Positions 39,953-49,112 of a stretch of DNA of 64,000 nt are shown here, in pieces. Position numbers and translations under genes: made by a program. This DNA is from Streptomyces canus. GTDB lineage: Bacteria > Actinomycetota > Actinomycetes > Streptomycetales > Streptomycetaceae. The stretch is taken from NCBI RefSeq assembly GCF_001514145.1, contig NZ_KQ948660.1:248001-312000 (forward strand), in the 5' to 3' direction. The notes beneath the pieces were generated by a model, which was not told the DNA's origin, ran no database searches, and saw nothing but the letters and a program-made list of their open reading frames with translations. The number at the start of each line of letters is the position of its first letter. Positions within the stretch are counted from its first letter, which is position 1.

Positions 39953-42475
39953 GTGGCGGGCGAGTCCCCCGACAGGTCGAAGCAGCGCGAGTCGTCGGCA
40001 GAACCGACGTCGGGGAGCGCGAGTCCGGTTCCCGAGGCGAGGAGTTCCGCCCGCGATCCCCGGCTGGCGGTGGCACGGGAGTCCATCTCCCTCGGCGGTG
40101 TCGACACGGCCACGCGGGTCTTCTCGGTACGTGACCTCCCACAGACCCCCGAGAAGCCCGCCGAGAGCCCCGCAGAGGCCGCAACGGGCGGATCCGACAC
40201 GGGGAGGCCGGACGAGGCCCCCTCGGCCGCGGAGAAGCGCCCTGAGGACGCCGAGGGAGCGGAGAGCCCGGAGGACTCGGCCACGACGGAGAGCCCCGGC
40301 GACTCCAGCGCGGCGGGAGACGCGGGCGGCACGGACACGACGGACGACCCCGATGATTCCGGCACGGCCGAGAACTCCGACGACTCCGACACAGCGGGAA
40401 ACCCGGACGCCACGGATACGACCGACGACCCCGACGATTCCGGCACGGCCGAGAACTCCGACGACTCCGACACAGCGGGAGAAGCGGGCGGCACGGACGC
40501 GACTGAGGAACCGGACGATTCGGCCACGGCCGAGAGTTCCAGCGACTCCGGCGCGCCCGACGCGCGACTGCGGGACGCGGTGGCGGCGTGGGTCCGCACA
40601 GGGGACGAGAAGACCGGGCCCGAGGGCAAGGACGCCGAGTCCACCGACGACGCCTCCTCGGACGAGTCCGCCCCGGACACCGCGCCGAAGTCCCAGTCGG
40701 AGACCGACAGCAAGCCGGAGCCGGCCACGGAAACCGACGCGGCAACCGACACCGACGCCGCCGAGACGGCCGTAGCCGACGCCGAGGACCACGTCCCGGA
40801 CACCGGCGACTCGGATTCGCGCCCCGCCCCCACCGACCCGCAGACGGACGACGAGCCCGGCGACGACGGCGAGACCCCCGACGACGGTGGGTCCGGTGAC
40901 GCGGACGTGAGCGACAAGCGTCCCGTCGACCAGCCCACCGCCGTCTTCAAGGCGCCCCGGCCCCCCGTGGACCAGCCCACCACCATGCTGAAGCTCGGCA
41001 AGGCGGCGGAGGCACCGGCAGAGCCCAAGGATGCCGAAGCACCCCGCAAGCCGGAGACCCCCGCCGAGCGGACGAGCAAGTTCGTCGCGTTGAAGGCCCT
41101 CGACGAGCCGCGTGAGTCGCGCCCGAAGCCGGACGTGACCGCCGCCGTCCCCCAGGTCGGCCAGGTCGGCCCGGAACGGACCACGCAGCAGCCCCTGCCG
41201 CCGAAGCCGCCCCTCGACCTGCTCGCGGAGCTCACCAACACTCCGCCGCCCCCGCCCAGCCCCCTGCGCACCCTCGGCCGCCGGGTCAAGATCTGGACCC
41301 CGATCCTCATCCTCCTGGTCGTCGCGTTTGCGATCGCGCAGTCCCTGCGCCCGCTGCCGACCCCCACGCTCAGCCTCACCGCCGAGGACTCCTACACCTT
41401 CGACGGCAGCAAGGCCACCCTCCCCTGGCCCACCCAGGGCCAGGGCTGGCTGGACGTCAACGGCGTCGGCACGATGGGGAACTTCGGCAAGCAGACCCCC
41501 GTCGCGATCGGCTCCGTGGCCAAGGCCATGACTGCCTACATCGTCCTGAAGGACCACCCCCTCAAGTCCGGCGAGGAGGGCCCGAAGATCACCGTCGACG
41601 CGCTCGCCGAGAAGGAGGGCGGCTACAACAAGCAGGGCGAGTCCACCCTCAACACCGTCAAGAAGGGCGACGTCCTCACCGAGCGGCAGGCGATCGCGGC
41701 GATCATGATCCCCTCCGCCAACAACATCGCCCGGCTGCTCGCCCGCTGGGACTCCGGTTCCGAGGCGGCGTTCATCAAGAAGATGAACGACACCGCCGAG
41801 GAACTCGGCATGAAGAACACGAAGTACACCGACGCCTCGGGCCTGAAGGAGACCACCGTCTCCAGCGCCGAGGACCAGGTGAAGCTCGGCAACGAGCTGG
41901 TGAAGATCCCGGCACTGGTGGAGATCACGTCCATGGGACAGTGGATCGATCCGTCCGGACAGAAGTGGTACAACTACAACTATCTGGTCCCTTACACCGG
42001 CATCGGCATCAAGACCGGCACCACCACCGCAGCCGGCGGCAACCTCCTCTTCGCGGGCCGCAAGGAGGTCGGCGGGGAGACCGTCACCGTCGTCGGCGCG
42101 ATCCTCGGCCAGCACAAGGCGCCGATCATCAAGACCGTCAACGACGTCAGCAAGGTCGCACTGCTCGCCGCCGAGGACGCCCTGACCTCGGCGAAGATCC
42201 TGAAGAAGGGCGATGTCGTCGGGTACGTGGACGACGGCCTCGGCGGCCACACCCCCGTCGTGCTGACCAAGGACGTCACCGCCGTCGGCTGGTCCGGCTA
42301 CAAGGTGAAGCTGTCCTTCGCCGCCGACGACGTACCGCACACCGCGAAGGCCGGCACCAAGGTCGGCAGCCTCACCGTCGGTGACGGCGAGGGCGGCGCG
42401 GTCAAGGTGCCGGTCACCCTCCAGAAGGATCTGACCGAACCGGGATTCTCCGACAAGCTGACCCGCGTCGGCTGA
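39953..42475 (+). CDS. D-alanyl-D-alanine carboxypeptidase (PBP5/S11 type) with long acidic N-terminal tail
   Basis: The 840-residue protein trims the terminal D-Ala of peptidoglycan pentapeptides. I choose GTG 39953, which has GGAGG 8 bases upstream. Residues 1-445 are cytoplasmic, hydrophilic and acidic (Asp/Glu/Ser/Thr-rich); a single TM helix (WTPILILLVVAFAIA, ~447-466) then exports the penicillin-binding domain. Catalytic motifs are S521-V-A-K, S588-A-N and K687-T-G. The tail contains 27-residue repeats and two VDQPT motifs (VDQPTAVFK, VDQPTTMLK), which suggest protein-protein contacts or phosphorylation sites. Typical PBP5 enzymes are ~400 residues. Confidence 0.9.
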   Translation: MAGESPDRSKQRESSAEPTSGSASPVPEARSSARDPRLAVARESISLGGVDTATRVFSVRDLPQTPEKPAESPAEAATGGSDTGRPDEAPSAAEKRPEDAEGAESPEDSATTESPGDSSAAGDAGGTDTTDDPDDSGTAENSDDSDTAGNPDATDTTDDPDDSGTAENSDDSDTAGEAGGTDATEEPDDSATAESSSDSGAPDARLRDAVAAWVRTGDEKTGPEGKDAESTDDASSDESAPDTAPKSQSETDSKPEPATETDAATDTDAAETAVADAEDHVPDTGDSDSRPAPTDPQTDDEPGDDGETPDDGGSGDADVSDKRPVDQPTAVFKAPRPPVDQPTTMLKLGKAAEAPAEPKDAEAPRKPETPAERTSKFVALKALDEPRESRPKPDVTAAVPQVGQVGPERTTQQPLPPKPPLDLLAELTNTPPPPPSPLRTLGRRVKIWTPILILLVVAFAIAQSLRPLPTPTLSLTAEDSYTFDGSKATLPWPTQGQGWLDVNGVGTMGNFGKQTPVAIGSVAKAMTAYIVLKDHPLKSGEEGPKITVDALAEKEGGYNKQGESTLNTVKKGDVLTERQAIAAIMIPSANNIARLLARWDSGSEAAFIKKMNDTAEELGMKNTKYTDASGLKETTVSSAEDQVKLGNELVKIPALVEITSMGQWIDPSGQKWYNYNYLVPYTGIGIKTGTTTAAGGNLLFAGRKEVGGETVTVVGAILGQHKAPIIKTVNDVSKVALLAAEDALTSAKILKKGDVVGYVDDGLGGHTPVVLTKDVTAVGWSGYKVKLSFAADDVPHTAKAGTKVGSLTVGDGEGGAVKVPVTLQKDLTEPGFSDKLTRVG
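40331..40573 (+). repeat. Three 81-bp tandem repeats in the carboxypeptidase gene
   Basis: Units start at 40331, 40412 and 40493. The first two share the 27-residue core TDTTDDPDDSGTAENSDDSD plus TAG; the third is degenerate. They encode part of the acidic tail and could vary in number between strains. Confidence 0.8.
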
Positions 42476-42629
42476 TCCCGAACCGGGACGGACACCTCAC
42501 GCGGTCCACCGGCCGGACCCCGCCCGGGTTCCGGACGGCGGGCCGCGTGCTAGCGTCACGAACCGGGGCAGGTCGACGCTGGGGCGCGGCCGGGACATGA
42601 AGACGGGACACCACGGGGAGTGCCTTCAG

Positions 42630-44483
42630 GTGGCCACTGCGGAGCCGACACGCGCCGACGACACCGACCCGGGCCCGGGTACCGGCCCGCGAATACGCGA
42701 GCCCGCAGAACCTGAGACCGGGAACGGCAGCCCTCCCACGGGCCTCAGGGCCAGGACCTGGACCGTTCTCCTCGCGCTGCGTGAGCGGCTGCTGCGCCAC
42801 CCCGTCCTGTCCATGACCGCGCTCTCCGGCGTCCTCCACATCGTCTGGTTCTTCACGTTCGCGAACAGTGGCGGCGACCTCGCGGCGCAGGACGCGTGGG
42901 CCGAGTTCGTCGGCCGGCACCCGGACTCCGCGTACAACCTGGCCTGGTACGGCGGCATGCACCCGGTGTCGTACAGCATCGTCTCGCCGTATCTGATGTC
43001 GGTCCTCGGCGTCCGTACGACGATGATGCTGGCCGGGACCGTCTCGGCCGGGCTGCTGACGCTGATCCTCCTCCGCAGCCGGTCGGTGAAGAACCCCCTG
43101 TGGGCCTCGCTGGCGGGCGTGTACGCGTTCCTGTGCAACGCGGCCTCGGGCCGGGTGACCTTCGGACTGGGCACGGTGTTCGCGCTCGGCGCGGTCGCCG
43201 TCGTCTTCTGCTGGCCGCACCGCTGGCGCTACAAACGCTGGGCGAAGGCCCTGTGCGCGGCCACGCTCGCCGCGCTCGCGACCATGGCCTCACCGGTCGC
43301 CGGCCTGTTCGTGGGCCTGGTGGCGGTCGCCCTCTTCCTGCAGAAACGGCGTCCCGGTGCCTGGGCGCTGGGCATCGCTCCCACGGCCGTCGTCGCCCTG
43401 TCCGCCTGGCTCTTCCCGTTCGCCGGCACCCAGCCGATGAAGATCGCCTCGGTGCTCCTGCCGCTGGCCTACGGCCTCCTGGTCTTCCTCCTCGTCCCGC
43501 GCGAGTGGACGACGGTCCGGATCACGGCCGGCGTCTACAGCCTGTCGGTCGTCCTGGTCTGGCTGGTGAGCTCCCAGATCGGCTCCAACATCTCGCGCCT
43601 GTCGATGCTGTTCGCGGGGGTGGCGCTGGCGGCCGCGCTGCCGTTCGCGGTGCCGCGCACCCGCAAGTGGTACGCCCTCGTCGTCGCCTTCGCCGGCTTC
43701 ACCACCTGGATCGGCTTCAAGTCCGTCGACGACGTCGTCCACACGACCCCCACGGCGTCCTGGGCACGCGAGCTGGCCCCCCTCGTCAACGAACTCCAGG
43801 AGGTCGGCGCCGAGAAGGGCCGCGTCGAGGTCGTACCGGCCGCCTCCCACCGCGAGGCGTCCGCGCTCGCGCCGTACGTCAACCTCGCCCGGGGCTGGAA
43901 CCGGCAGGCCGACATGGAGCGCAACCCGCTTTTCTACGACGACACCCTGAACTCCGCGAACTACCACGAGTGGCTCCAGCGCTGGGCCGTGCACTTCGTG
44001 GTCGTGCCGAAGGACGAGCCCGACGGGGACGGGGGCGAACGGGAGCGGGAGCTGGTCCAGCGCGGGATGCCGTATCTGAAGCAGATCTGGGGCGACGCGA
44101 ACTGGCAGCTGTTCCAGGTGACCGACCCGGCGCCGCTCGCCTCCCCGAACACGGTCGTCGACCGGGCCGCGCAGGGCGAGATGACCATGCGCGTGAAGAA
44201 GGCCGGGCGCATCCTCATCCGGATCCCCTACTCGCCCTGGCTGTCGATCGTGGACGCGGAGGGAAACAAGCTGAAGCCGCCGCAGGAGACGGACGCGTCG
44301 AAGGAGCGGGAGGACGGGGAGCCGAAGACCTTCGACAACGTCAACGGGTGCCTGATGGAGACGCCGGAGGACGCGGACGGGGACAAGTGGACGATGCTGC
44401 TCGCGCCGAAGGCGGGGACGTATCGGCTGGCTGCGCCTTATACGGTGCCCCGTGGGACGCCTTGTCCGGATGAGTTGAAGTGA
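42630..44483 (+). CDS. Large integral membrane protein of unknown function
   Basis: The 617-residue protein starts at GTG 42630 behind GGGGAG. After ~45 soluble residues come about 11 hydrophobic segments (residues ~50-400), a layout like GT-C glycosyltransferases or related polyprenyl-sugar enzymes; residues ~420-617 form a soluble domain with ARGWNRQADMERNPLFY and YHEWLQRWAVHFVVVP that looks extracytoplasmic. No recognised catalytic motif. Homologues are, from memory, sometimes annotated as MFS transporters, but the soluble tail argues against that. It follows the DD-carboxypeptidase by 154 bp on the same strand, hinting at an envelope role. Confidence 0.75.
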   Translation: MATAEPTRADDTDPGPGTGPRIREPAEPETGNGSPPTGLRARTWTVLLALRERLLRHPVLSMTALSGVLHIVWFFTFANSGGDLAAQDAWAEFVGRHPDSAYNLAWYGGMHPVSYSIVSPYLMSVLGVRTTMMLAGTVSAGLLTLILLRSRSVKNPLWASLAGVYAFLCNAASGRVTFGLGTVFALGAVAVVFCWPHRWRYKRWAKALCAATLAALATMASPVAGLFVGLVAVALFLQKRRPGAWALGIAPTAVVALSAWLFPFAGTQPMKIASVLLPLAYGLLVFLLVPREWTTVRITAGVYSLSVVLVWLVSSQIGSNISRLSMLFAGVALAAALPFAVPRTRKWYALVVAFAGFTTWIGFKSVDDVVHTTPTASWARELAPLVNELQEVGAEKGRVEVVPAASHREASALAPYVNLARGWNRQADMERNPLFYDDTLNSANYHEWLQRWAVHFVVVPKDEPDGDGGERERELVQRGMPYLKQIWGDANWQLFQVTDPAPLASPNTVVDRAAQGEMTMRVKKAGRILIRIPYSPWLSIVDAEGNKLKPPQETDASKEREDGEPKTFDNVNGCLMETPEDADGDKWTMLLAPKAGTYRLAAPYTVPRGTPCPDELK

Positions 44484-44506
44484 TCAGCGCAGCGTGATCA
44501 GCGCAG
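44481..44506 (+). repeat. 14-bp tandem direct repeat containing the stop codon
   Basis: TGATCAGCGCAG occurs at 44481-44492 and 44495-44506. The first copy contains the stop codon TGA of the membrane protein gene. Probably a recent slippage product. Confidence 0.6.
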
Positions 44507-44665
44507 TTGATCCACATGGGCCTCCGCGCCCGGGACTGTCGGGACGAAAAGCGCCTGGCGTCGATCACCTCCAGCACCGGTCCCCGGTACGTACTCACCG
44601 GACTTCAGACGGAGTCGAACCGAATCCCTCTCCACATCTGATGCTCAGTCAGGTAGACCGGGCTC

Positions 44666-45523
44666 ATGACAGAGGATGCGACGTACACCGATGAGACCCT
44701 CAGCCGCACGTATGCGGAACTGGCCGCCGTCGGCCCCTATGGAGCCGACCTCGGGCATGCCCTGATCACCATGGTCGAGCCGCACCCGGGCCAGGAACGA
44801 CAGTACAATCGTTGGTACGAAGACGATCACTTCATTGCCGGCGCGATGGCCATGCCATGGATGTACGCGGGCCGCCGCTGGGTCGCCACCCGGGACCTGC
44901 AACTCCTGCGCTACCCCGCGGCCTCCTCGGTCGCACAGCCGGTGACGGCAGGGTGCTACATCTCCGTCTACTGGATGACCGCCGGCCGCTACAACGACCA
45001 CATGCGGTGGACCGTGAGCATCAACAAACGTCTCAACCGTGACCACCGCGTCTTCCAGGAACGAACGCACGTTTTCACCGCCTTCCAGGACCACGCCGTG
45101 ACGGTCTACCGCGATGGCGACCACGGCCCCCGAGACATCCACGCCCTCGACCACCCCTACACCGGGCTCATCGTCGAGGTCATCGACAGCAACTCCCCCG
45201 ACCTACGTGGGGAACTGCTCGCATGGCTGCGCGACGACCACCTTCCGAAACGGCTGGCAGGCTCGACCGCGGCCCTGGTGACCGCCTTCGCGCCGACGCC
45301 GTTGCCCCTGGACCGGATGACCTATGTCAAACAGGTCGAGGGGGTCGGGACCCGGCTGACCCTGCTGTGGTTCCTCGAAGACGATCCGCGCGGCAACTGG
45401 CGCGACCACTTCGCGGACCTGGACACGGCGGTGGCGGCGTCCGGGCTGGGCGAGGTGCAGTTCGTAGCACCGTTCATACCAACGGTGCCCGGGACCGACC
45501 GCTATGTGGACGAGTTGCGGTGA
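44666..45523 (+). CDS. Hypothetical protein, dimeric alpha-beta-barrel-like
   Basis: The 285-residue soluble protein has two similar halves: each has an acidic turn with a WY/W then DDH (RWYEDDHF at ~48-55, LRDDHLPKR at ~190-198) and a following aromatic segment, which resembles ferredoxin-like dimeric barrels such as EthD. Function unknown. No signal peptide. It starts at ATG 44666 and has no close neighbours on its strand, since 182 bp separate it from the upstream gene and 529 bp from the kinase. Confidence 0.65.
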   Translation: MTEDATYTDETLSRTYAELAAVGPYGADLGHALITMVEPHPGQERQYNRWYEDDHFIAGAMAMPWMYAGRRWVATRDLQLLRYPAASSVAQPVTAGCYISVYWMTAGRYNDHMRWTVSINKRLNRDHRVFQERTHVFTAFQDHAVTVYRDGDHGPRDIHALDHPYTGLIVEVIDSNSPDLRGELLAWLRDDHLPKRLAGSTAALVTAFAPTPLPLDRMTYVKQVEGVGTRLTLLWFLEDDPRGNWRDHFADLDTAVAASGLGEVQFVAPFIPTVPGTDRYVDELR

Positions 45524-46052
45524 GCCCAGGCCCGGCAGCGCGACCGAGGTTCGGGGTGGCACGCTCTGGTGAACAGCACTGATGGTGCGGTCAGTTCGAT
45601 GTTGTCACCTGTCAGCCCGGGCTCCTGTCGTGGCGATCCGTGACACCGCCCGCGACGGCCGCTTCAGGACGGCCGTGTCGGGGTCATGGAGAGCGGCACG
45701 GCGCACGCTGTTCCCAGGGCCACGAGGCGAGAATGCGGGGTGACCTTCGACACATCGGAGGTCTTCCGCCGGGCCGACGGTTTCATCCTTCACTCATTTC
45801 CCCGCCAGTTGCTTCCAGTGCACTGTTCCCGCAGGACGGGCACGTGTCACCCGACCTCTGACGCAATGTCATGTCAACGATCCAGGGCATGAGTTGTGCG
45901 GAACGTCTACGTCCGGGGAACTTCGACGGTTGCCGACAAACACCCTCATGGGCCGTTTCAGCCTCTAGTCTGCTGCCAGACCCCCACAGGGCCTTCCCCC
46001 GCGGCATGGGCGGGATTCCCGCCCGTACCACTGAGAACAGGCGGCCGAGGGC
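45524..46052. other. Intergenic stretch before the kinase, no gene recognised
   Basis: These 529 bases hold only short frames of poor composition in all six frames. One hairpin, ACGGCCG (45655-45661) with CGGCCGT (45670-45676), might end the upstream transcript. The kinase promoter should be in the last ~100 bases; a TAGTCT at 45966-45971 is a -10 candidate without a clear -35. Confidence 0.5.
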
Positions 46053-48434
46053 ATGCAACCACTGCACCCAGAAGATCCCGAGCAGCTAGGGCCCTACCGT
46101 CCGGTGGCCCGTCTTGGAGCAGGCGGGATGGGCCGGGTCTATCTGGCCACCTCGTCGGCCGGCCGCACCGTCGCGGTCAAGGTCATCCGTCCCGAGATGG
46201 CCGAGGACAAGAACTTCCGCATCCGCTTCCGGCGCGAGGTGGCGGCCGCGGCGGCGGTCGGCGGCGCCTACACGGCGTCCGTGGTGGACGCCGCTCCGGA
46301 CGATCGGACGCCATGGCTCGCCACCGCCTACGTACCCGGCCCCACCGTGGCCGAGGCGGTCGCCGCCCACGGGCCGCTGCCGGTGGAGACGGTCCTCGCG
46401 CTGGGCGCGGGCATCGCCGAGGCGCTGATCGCGGTGCACGCCGAAGGGCTGGTGCATCGCGACCTCAAGCCGTCCAACGTGCTGCTCGCGGCGGACGGTC
46501 CGCGCGTCATCGATTTCGGCATCGTCCGGGCCCGGGACGGCTACCAGCTCACCGGCTCCGGCGGCCTGTTGGGCTCGCTCGAGTACGTCTGTCCCGAACA
46601 GGCCACCGGCGACCCGGTGGGACCGGAGGGAGACGTCTTCTGTCTCGGCTCGGTGCTCGCGTTCGCGGCGTCGGGACACGCGCCGTTCAGCGGGGCCTCC
46701 GCGGCCGCCCTGCTCTACCAGGTGGTCCACGGTTCGGCCGATATGACCCGGGTGCCCGAGCCGCTGGACAAAATCATCAGCCTCTGTCACGCCAAGGACC
46801 CGGCCCTTCGCATCAGCCCCGACCGGCTCTCTGCGGCCTGTGCGCCGGGCGGTGCCGACCAGGTGCTGACGGAGGGCTGGCTGCCCGCGCGGGTGGCCGC
46901 CATGGTCGACGACCGCCGGGCGGCCGCGACGGATCTCGAGCGTCTCGCGCGGACCCTGACGTCCGCACGGCCCGCGGCCGACGCAGCCGCCAGGGCCTCC
47001 ATCGCGTCCGGGAGACACGGGCCGGGCCGGACGCCGATGGGACCGTCGTCGCGCGGCACCGACAGCAAAGCCGGCGCGGCGGATGCAGACCGCATCCGCC
47101 CGGCCGGGGACACCGACAACCGCGCCGCCGGTGGAGCCGGAGCCACCGGTGGAGCGCCGCCCACCGCCGATCCGCCGGACCGGAGACCCCCGGCGGCCGC
47201 GGCCGAATCGGCGGAACCGGCGGAACCGGCGACGGAACGTTCCGCCGCACCCGCGCACCGCCGTGCCCCCGAACGCTCCCGTATCGGTCGGCGCACCCTC
47301 CTCGCCGTGACCGCGGGCGCGGCCGTCGTCGGGGGCACCGCCCTCGTCGTCCGGGGAAGGGCCGGCAGGCAGCCGGCCCGCCGGCCCGGCCCCGCCCCCG
47401 AACCGACCTGGGTGTACCGCGGCGGCCCACTGCTCCAGACCCCGGCCGTCTTCAACGACGGCACGGCCCTGCTGAAGAGCCGCCCGGGCAACATGATCTG
47501 CCTCGACCTGAGGAACGGATCCCAGCCCGAATGGGTCTACCAGGGCATCAGCGTCTCCCCCAGTCCCGTCCTGCTGGCCAACGACGCCGCGGTCGCCCTC
47601 GGCACCGGTGCGACGGTGATCGGCGTCGACCTGGACGGCGGCACCGAGAAGTTCACCCTCGACTTCGGCCCGGACTGCCAGTTCGATCAACTCCTCGGCG
47701 GATACGACGGCTATGTCATCTCGGTCCTCGGCGCCAAGCTGGAACGCCGGTCAGAGGAGCAGGGCGTCGCGACCTCCACCAGCGCGGTCTTCGGCGTCGA
47801 CCTCAGGGCCCGGCGCGCCGTCGTCATACCGATCGACCCCGAGGACGTCGGCGTTCCCCTCAAGCCCGTCATCACTTCCGACTACTTCGTCTACGCCGAC
47901 GGGCTGCGCAATGTCACGGTCCGCAGCACCCGCGAGGACGGTGGCCTGCGCTGGCGGCACCCGGTGGGCTACGACCTGCGGCCGGGTCTCGCGGTGCTCG
48001 GCCGAACTGTCTTCGCCATAGGCTCCGAGTTCATCGCCCTGGACCTCGCCACCGGAAAGCTCCGCTGGAAGGTGAAGGCGGAACGCGGCGCGTTCGCCTC
48101 CCTCGGGGCGGGCGGCAACACGGTCTACGCCACGGGCACCGATCCCGACGGCGTCCACGCCTTCAACGCGGCGACCGGCGCCCGGCGCTGGTTCTGCGAG
48201 ACCCCCCGCCTCAACGTCGACCATCCGGTCGCGGTGGGAGCGCACACCGTCCACGTGCCGGCCTTCGAGAACAGGAACGGCTTCTACGCGATCGACGCCG
48301 CCTCCGGCCGTCTGCTGTGGAACTTCACCGACGGCCGCGAGACCGGCGTCAACGACTGGCAGCTCTCCTGCGACGGGGCCGGACACCTCGTGGCCCAGCA
48401 CTTCGACCGGGCCTACGGACTGCCCGTCACCTGA
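46053..48434 (+). CDS. Membrane Ser/Thr protein kinase with C-terminal PQQ-like beta-propeller
   Basis: The 793-residue Hanks-type kinase phosphorylates Ser/Thr. It has the glycine loop LGAGGMGRVY (21-30), Lys43, catalytic loop H135-RDLKPSN with Asp137, and DFG (154-156). A disordered Ala/Arg/Pro linker (about 290-410) precedes one TM helix (TLLAVTAGAAVVGGTALVV, ~412-432). The outer part is a PQQ-like propeller with repeats such as GAVYATGTDPDGVHAFNAATGARRW and GLLWNF. Such receptors probably sense ligands at the propeller. PASTA repeats are absent, unlike PknB. It has no neighbouring substrate gene. Confidence 0.92.
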   Translation: MQPLHPEDPEQLGPYRPVARLGAGGMGRVYLATSSAGRTVAVKVIRPEMAEDKNFRIRFRREVAAAAAVGGAYTASVVDAAPDDRTPWLATAYVPGPTVAEAVAAHGPLPVETVLALGAGIAEALIAVHAEGLVHRDLKPSNVLLAADGPRVIDFGIVRARDGYQLTGSGGLLGSLEYVCPEQATGDPVGPEGDVFCLGSVLAFAASGHAPFSGASAAALLYQVVHGSADMTRVPEPLDKIISLCHAKDPALRISPDRLSAACAPGGADQVLTEGWLPARVAAMVDDRRAAATDLERLARTLTSARPAADAAARASIASGRHGPGRTPMGPSSRGTDSKAGAADADRIRPAGDTDNRAAGGAGATGGAPPTADPPDRRPPAAAAESAEPAEPATERSAAPAHRRAPERSRIGRRTLLAVTAGAAVVGGTALVVRGRAGRQPARRPGPAPEPTWVYRGGPLLQTPAVFNDGTALLKSRPGNMICLDLRNGSQPEWVYQGISVSPSPVLLANDAAVALGTGATVIGVDLDGGTEKFTLDFGPDCQFDQLLGGYDGYVISVLGAKLERRSEEQGVATSTSAVFGVDLRARRAVVIPIDPEDVGVPLKPVITSDYFVYADGLRNVTVRSTREDGGLRWRHPVGYDLRPGLAVLGRTVFAIGSEFIALDLATGKLRWKVKAERGAFASLGAGGNTVYATGTDPDGVHAFNAATGARRWFCETPRLNVDHPVAVGAHTVHVPAFENRNGFYAIDAASGRLLWNFTDGRETGVNDWQLSCDGAGHLVAQHFDRAYGLPVT

Positions 48435-48808
48435 GGAACTTGCCCCGGACAGCCACTGCCGGCGAGCCATCGGCGGGCGGGCGGTGAGCCTCCTTGTGCG
48501 GCGGCGCGGTTCAGTCGTTCGGCGTCCTGGAGATGGCTTTGGGCCAATTGCCCCCCGGCCCAGTACGCGGCCCGCACCTCCCCCTCCGCGAAGTCCCGGC
48601 GCGGCAGACGCGGGCCGAGGGACTCCTCCAAGGCGTGGAAGTACAGCTCGAACGTGCTCGTCAGTTCGGGGTGGTTCAGCTCGGCACGGCGCACGGCCCG
48701 GTTGAGGAGGTCCAGCTCGCCGCCCCGCAGACAGGGAGCACGGCCGCGCTCGTACCGGATCAGCTCCAGCACACCCCAGTCGTCGTCGACGCGGCGACCG
48801 TCCCGCAT
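48413..48808 (-). CDS. Possible hypothetical protein overlapping the kinase 3' end
   Basis: A 131-residue frame on the minus strand ends inside the kinase gene (22 bp overlap with its 3' end) and starts at ATG 48808. Residues 1-100 (MRDGRRVDDDWGVLELIRYERGRAPCLRGGELDLLNRAVRRAEL...LEESLGPRLPRRDF) look like a real helical protein; the last 30 residues, antisense to the kinase, are Gly/Pro-rich and may be accidental. It may be intact or a truncated remnant. No family is recognised. Confidence 0.4.
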   Translation of the reverse strand: MRDGRRVDDDWGVLELIRYERGRAPCLRGGELDLLNRAVRRAELNHPELTSTFELYFHALEESLGPRLPRRDFAEGEVRAAYWAGGQLAQSHLQDAERLNRAAAQGGSPPARRWLAGSGCPGQVPQVTGSP

Positions 48809-49112
48809 GCACGGCGCAGGACCGTCACCTGCAACGGGTCTTCATCTTCCCCTTCGCCTGCGGACGGATCAGTGCAGCTGCGTCAGCTCGGCGCGTTCCC
48901 CTTTGTCGCTGGGACCGCGTGAGCCGGCGATCACGGAAACGTCACAGGCACCGATCGAGACCGCTCTTCGTCGGGCGCACGGTGGCGGACACACCGGGAT
49001 GACGGCGTCCACACAGCACATTCCGGCAACAACGCGCCTTCGCGGCGGTTCGGGTCGGGTGGCACTCAGTACGTTCTGCCGACCTTGGAACGGCGGATCG
49101 AGGAGTGCGCGC
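48809..49112. other. Intergenic stretch ahead of the binding-protein gene
   Basis: These 304 bases contain the promoter of the solute-binding protein gene. No repeat or hairpin is outstanding. GGCGATCACGGAAACGTCAC near 48930 and the AT-poor remainder show no clear -35/-10 pair. Confidence 0.35.

Noticed and set aside
45605..46067. Short frames on both strands before the kinase gene
   Set aside because: Weak composition, no family, no convincing starts; treated as intergenic.
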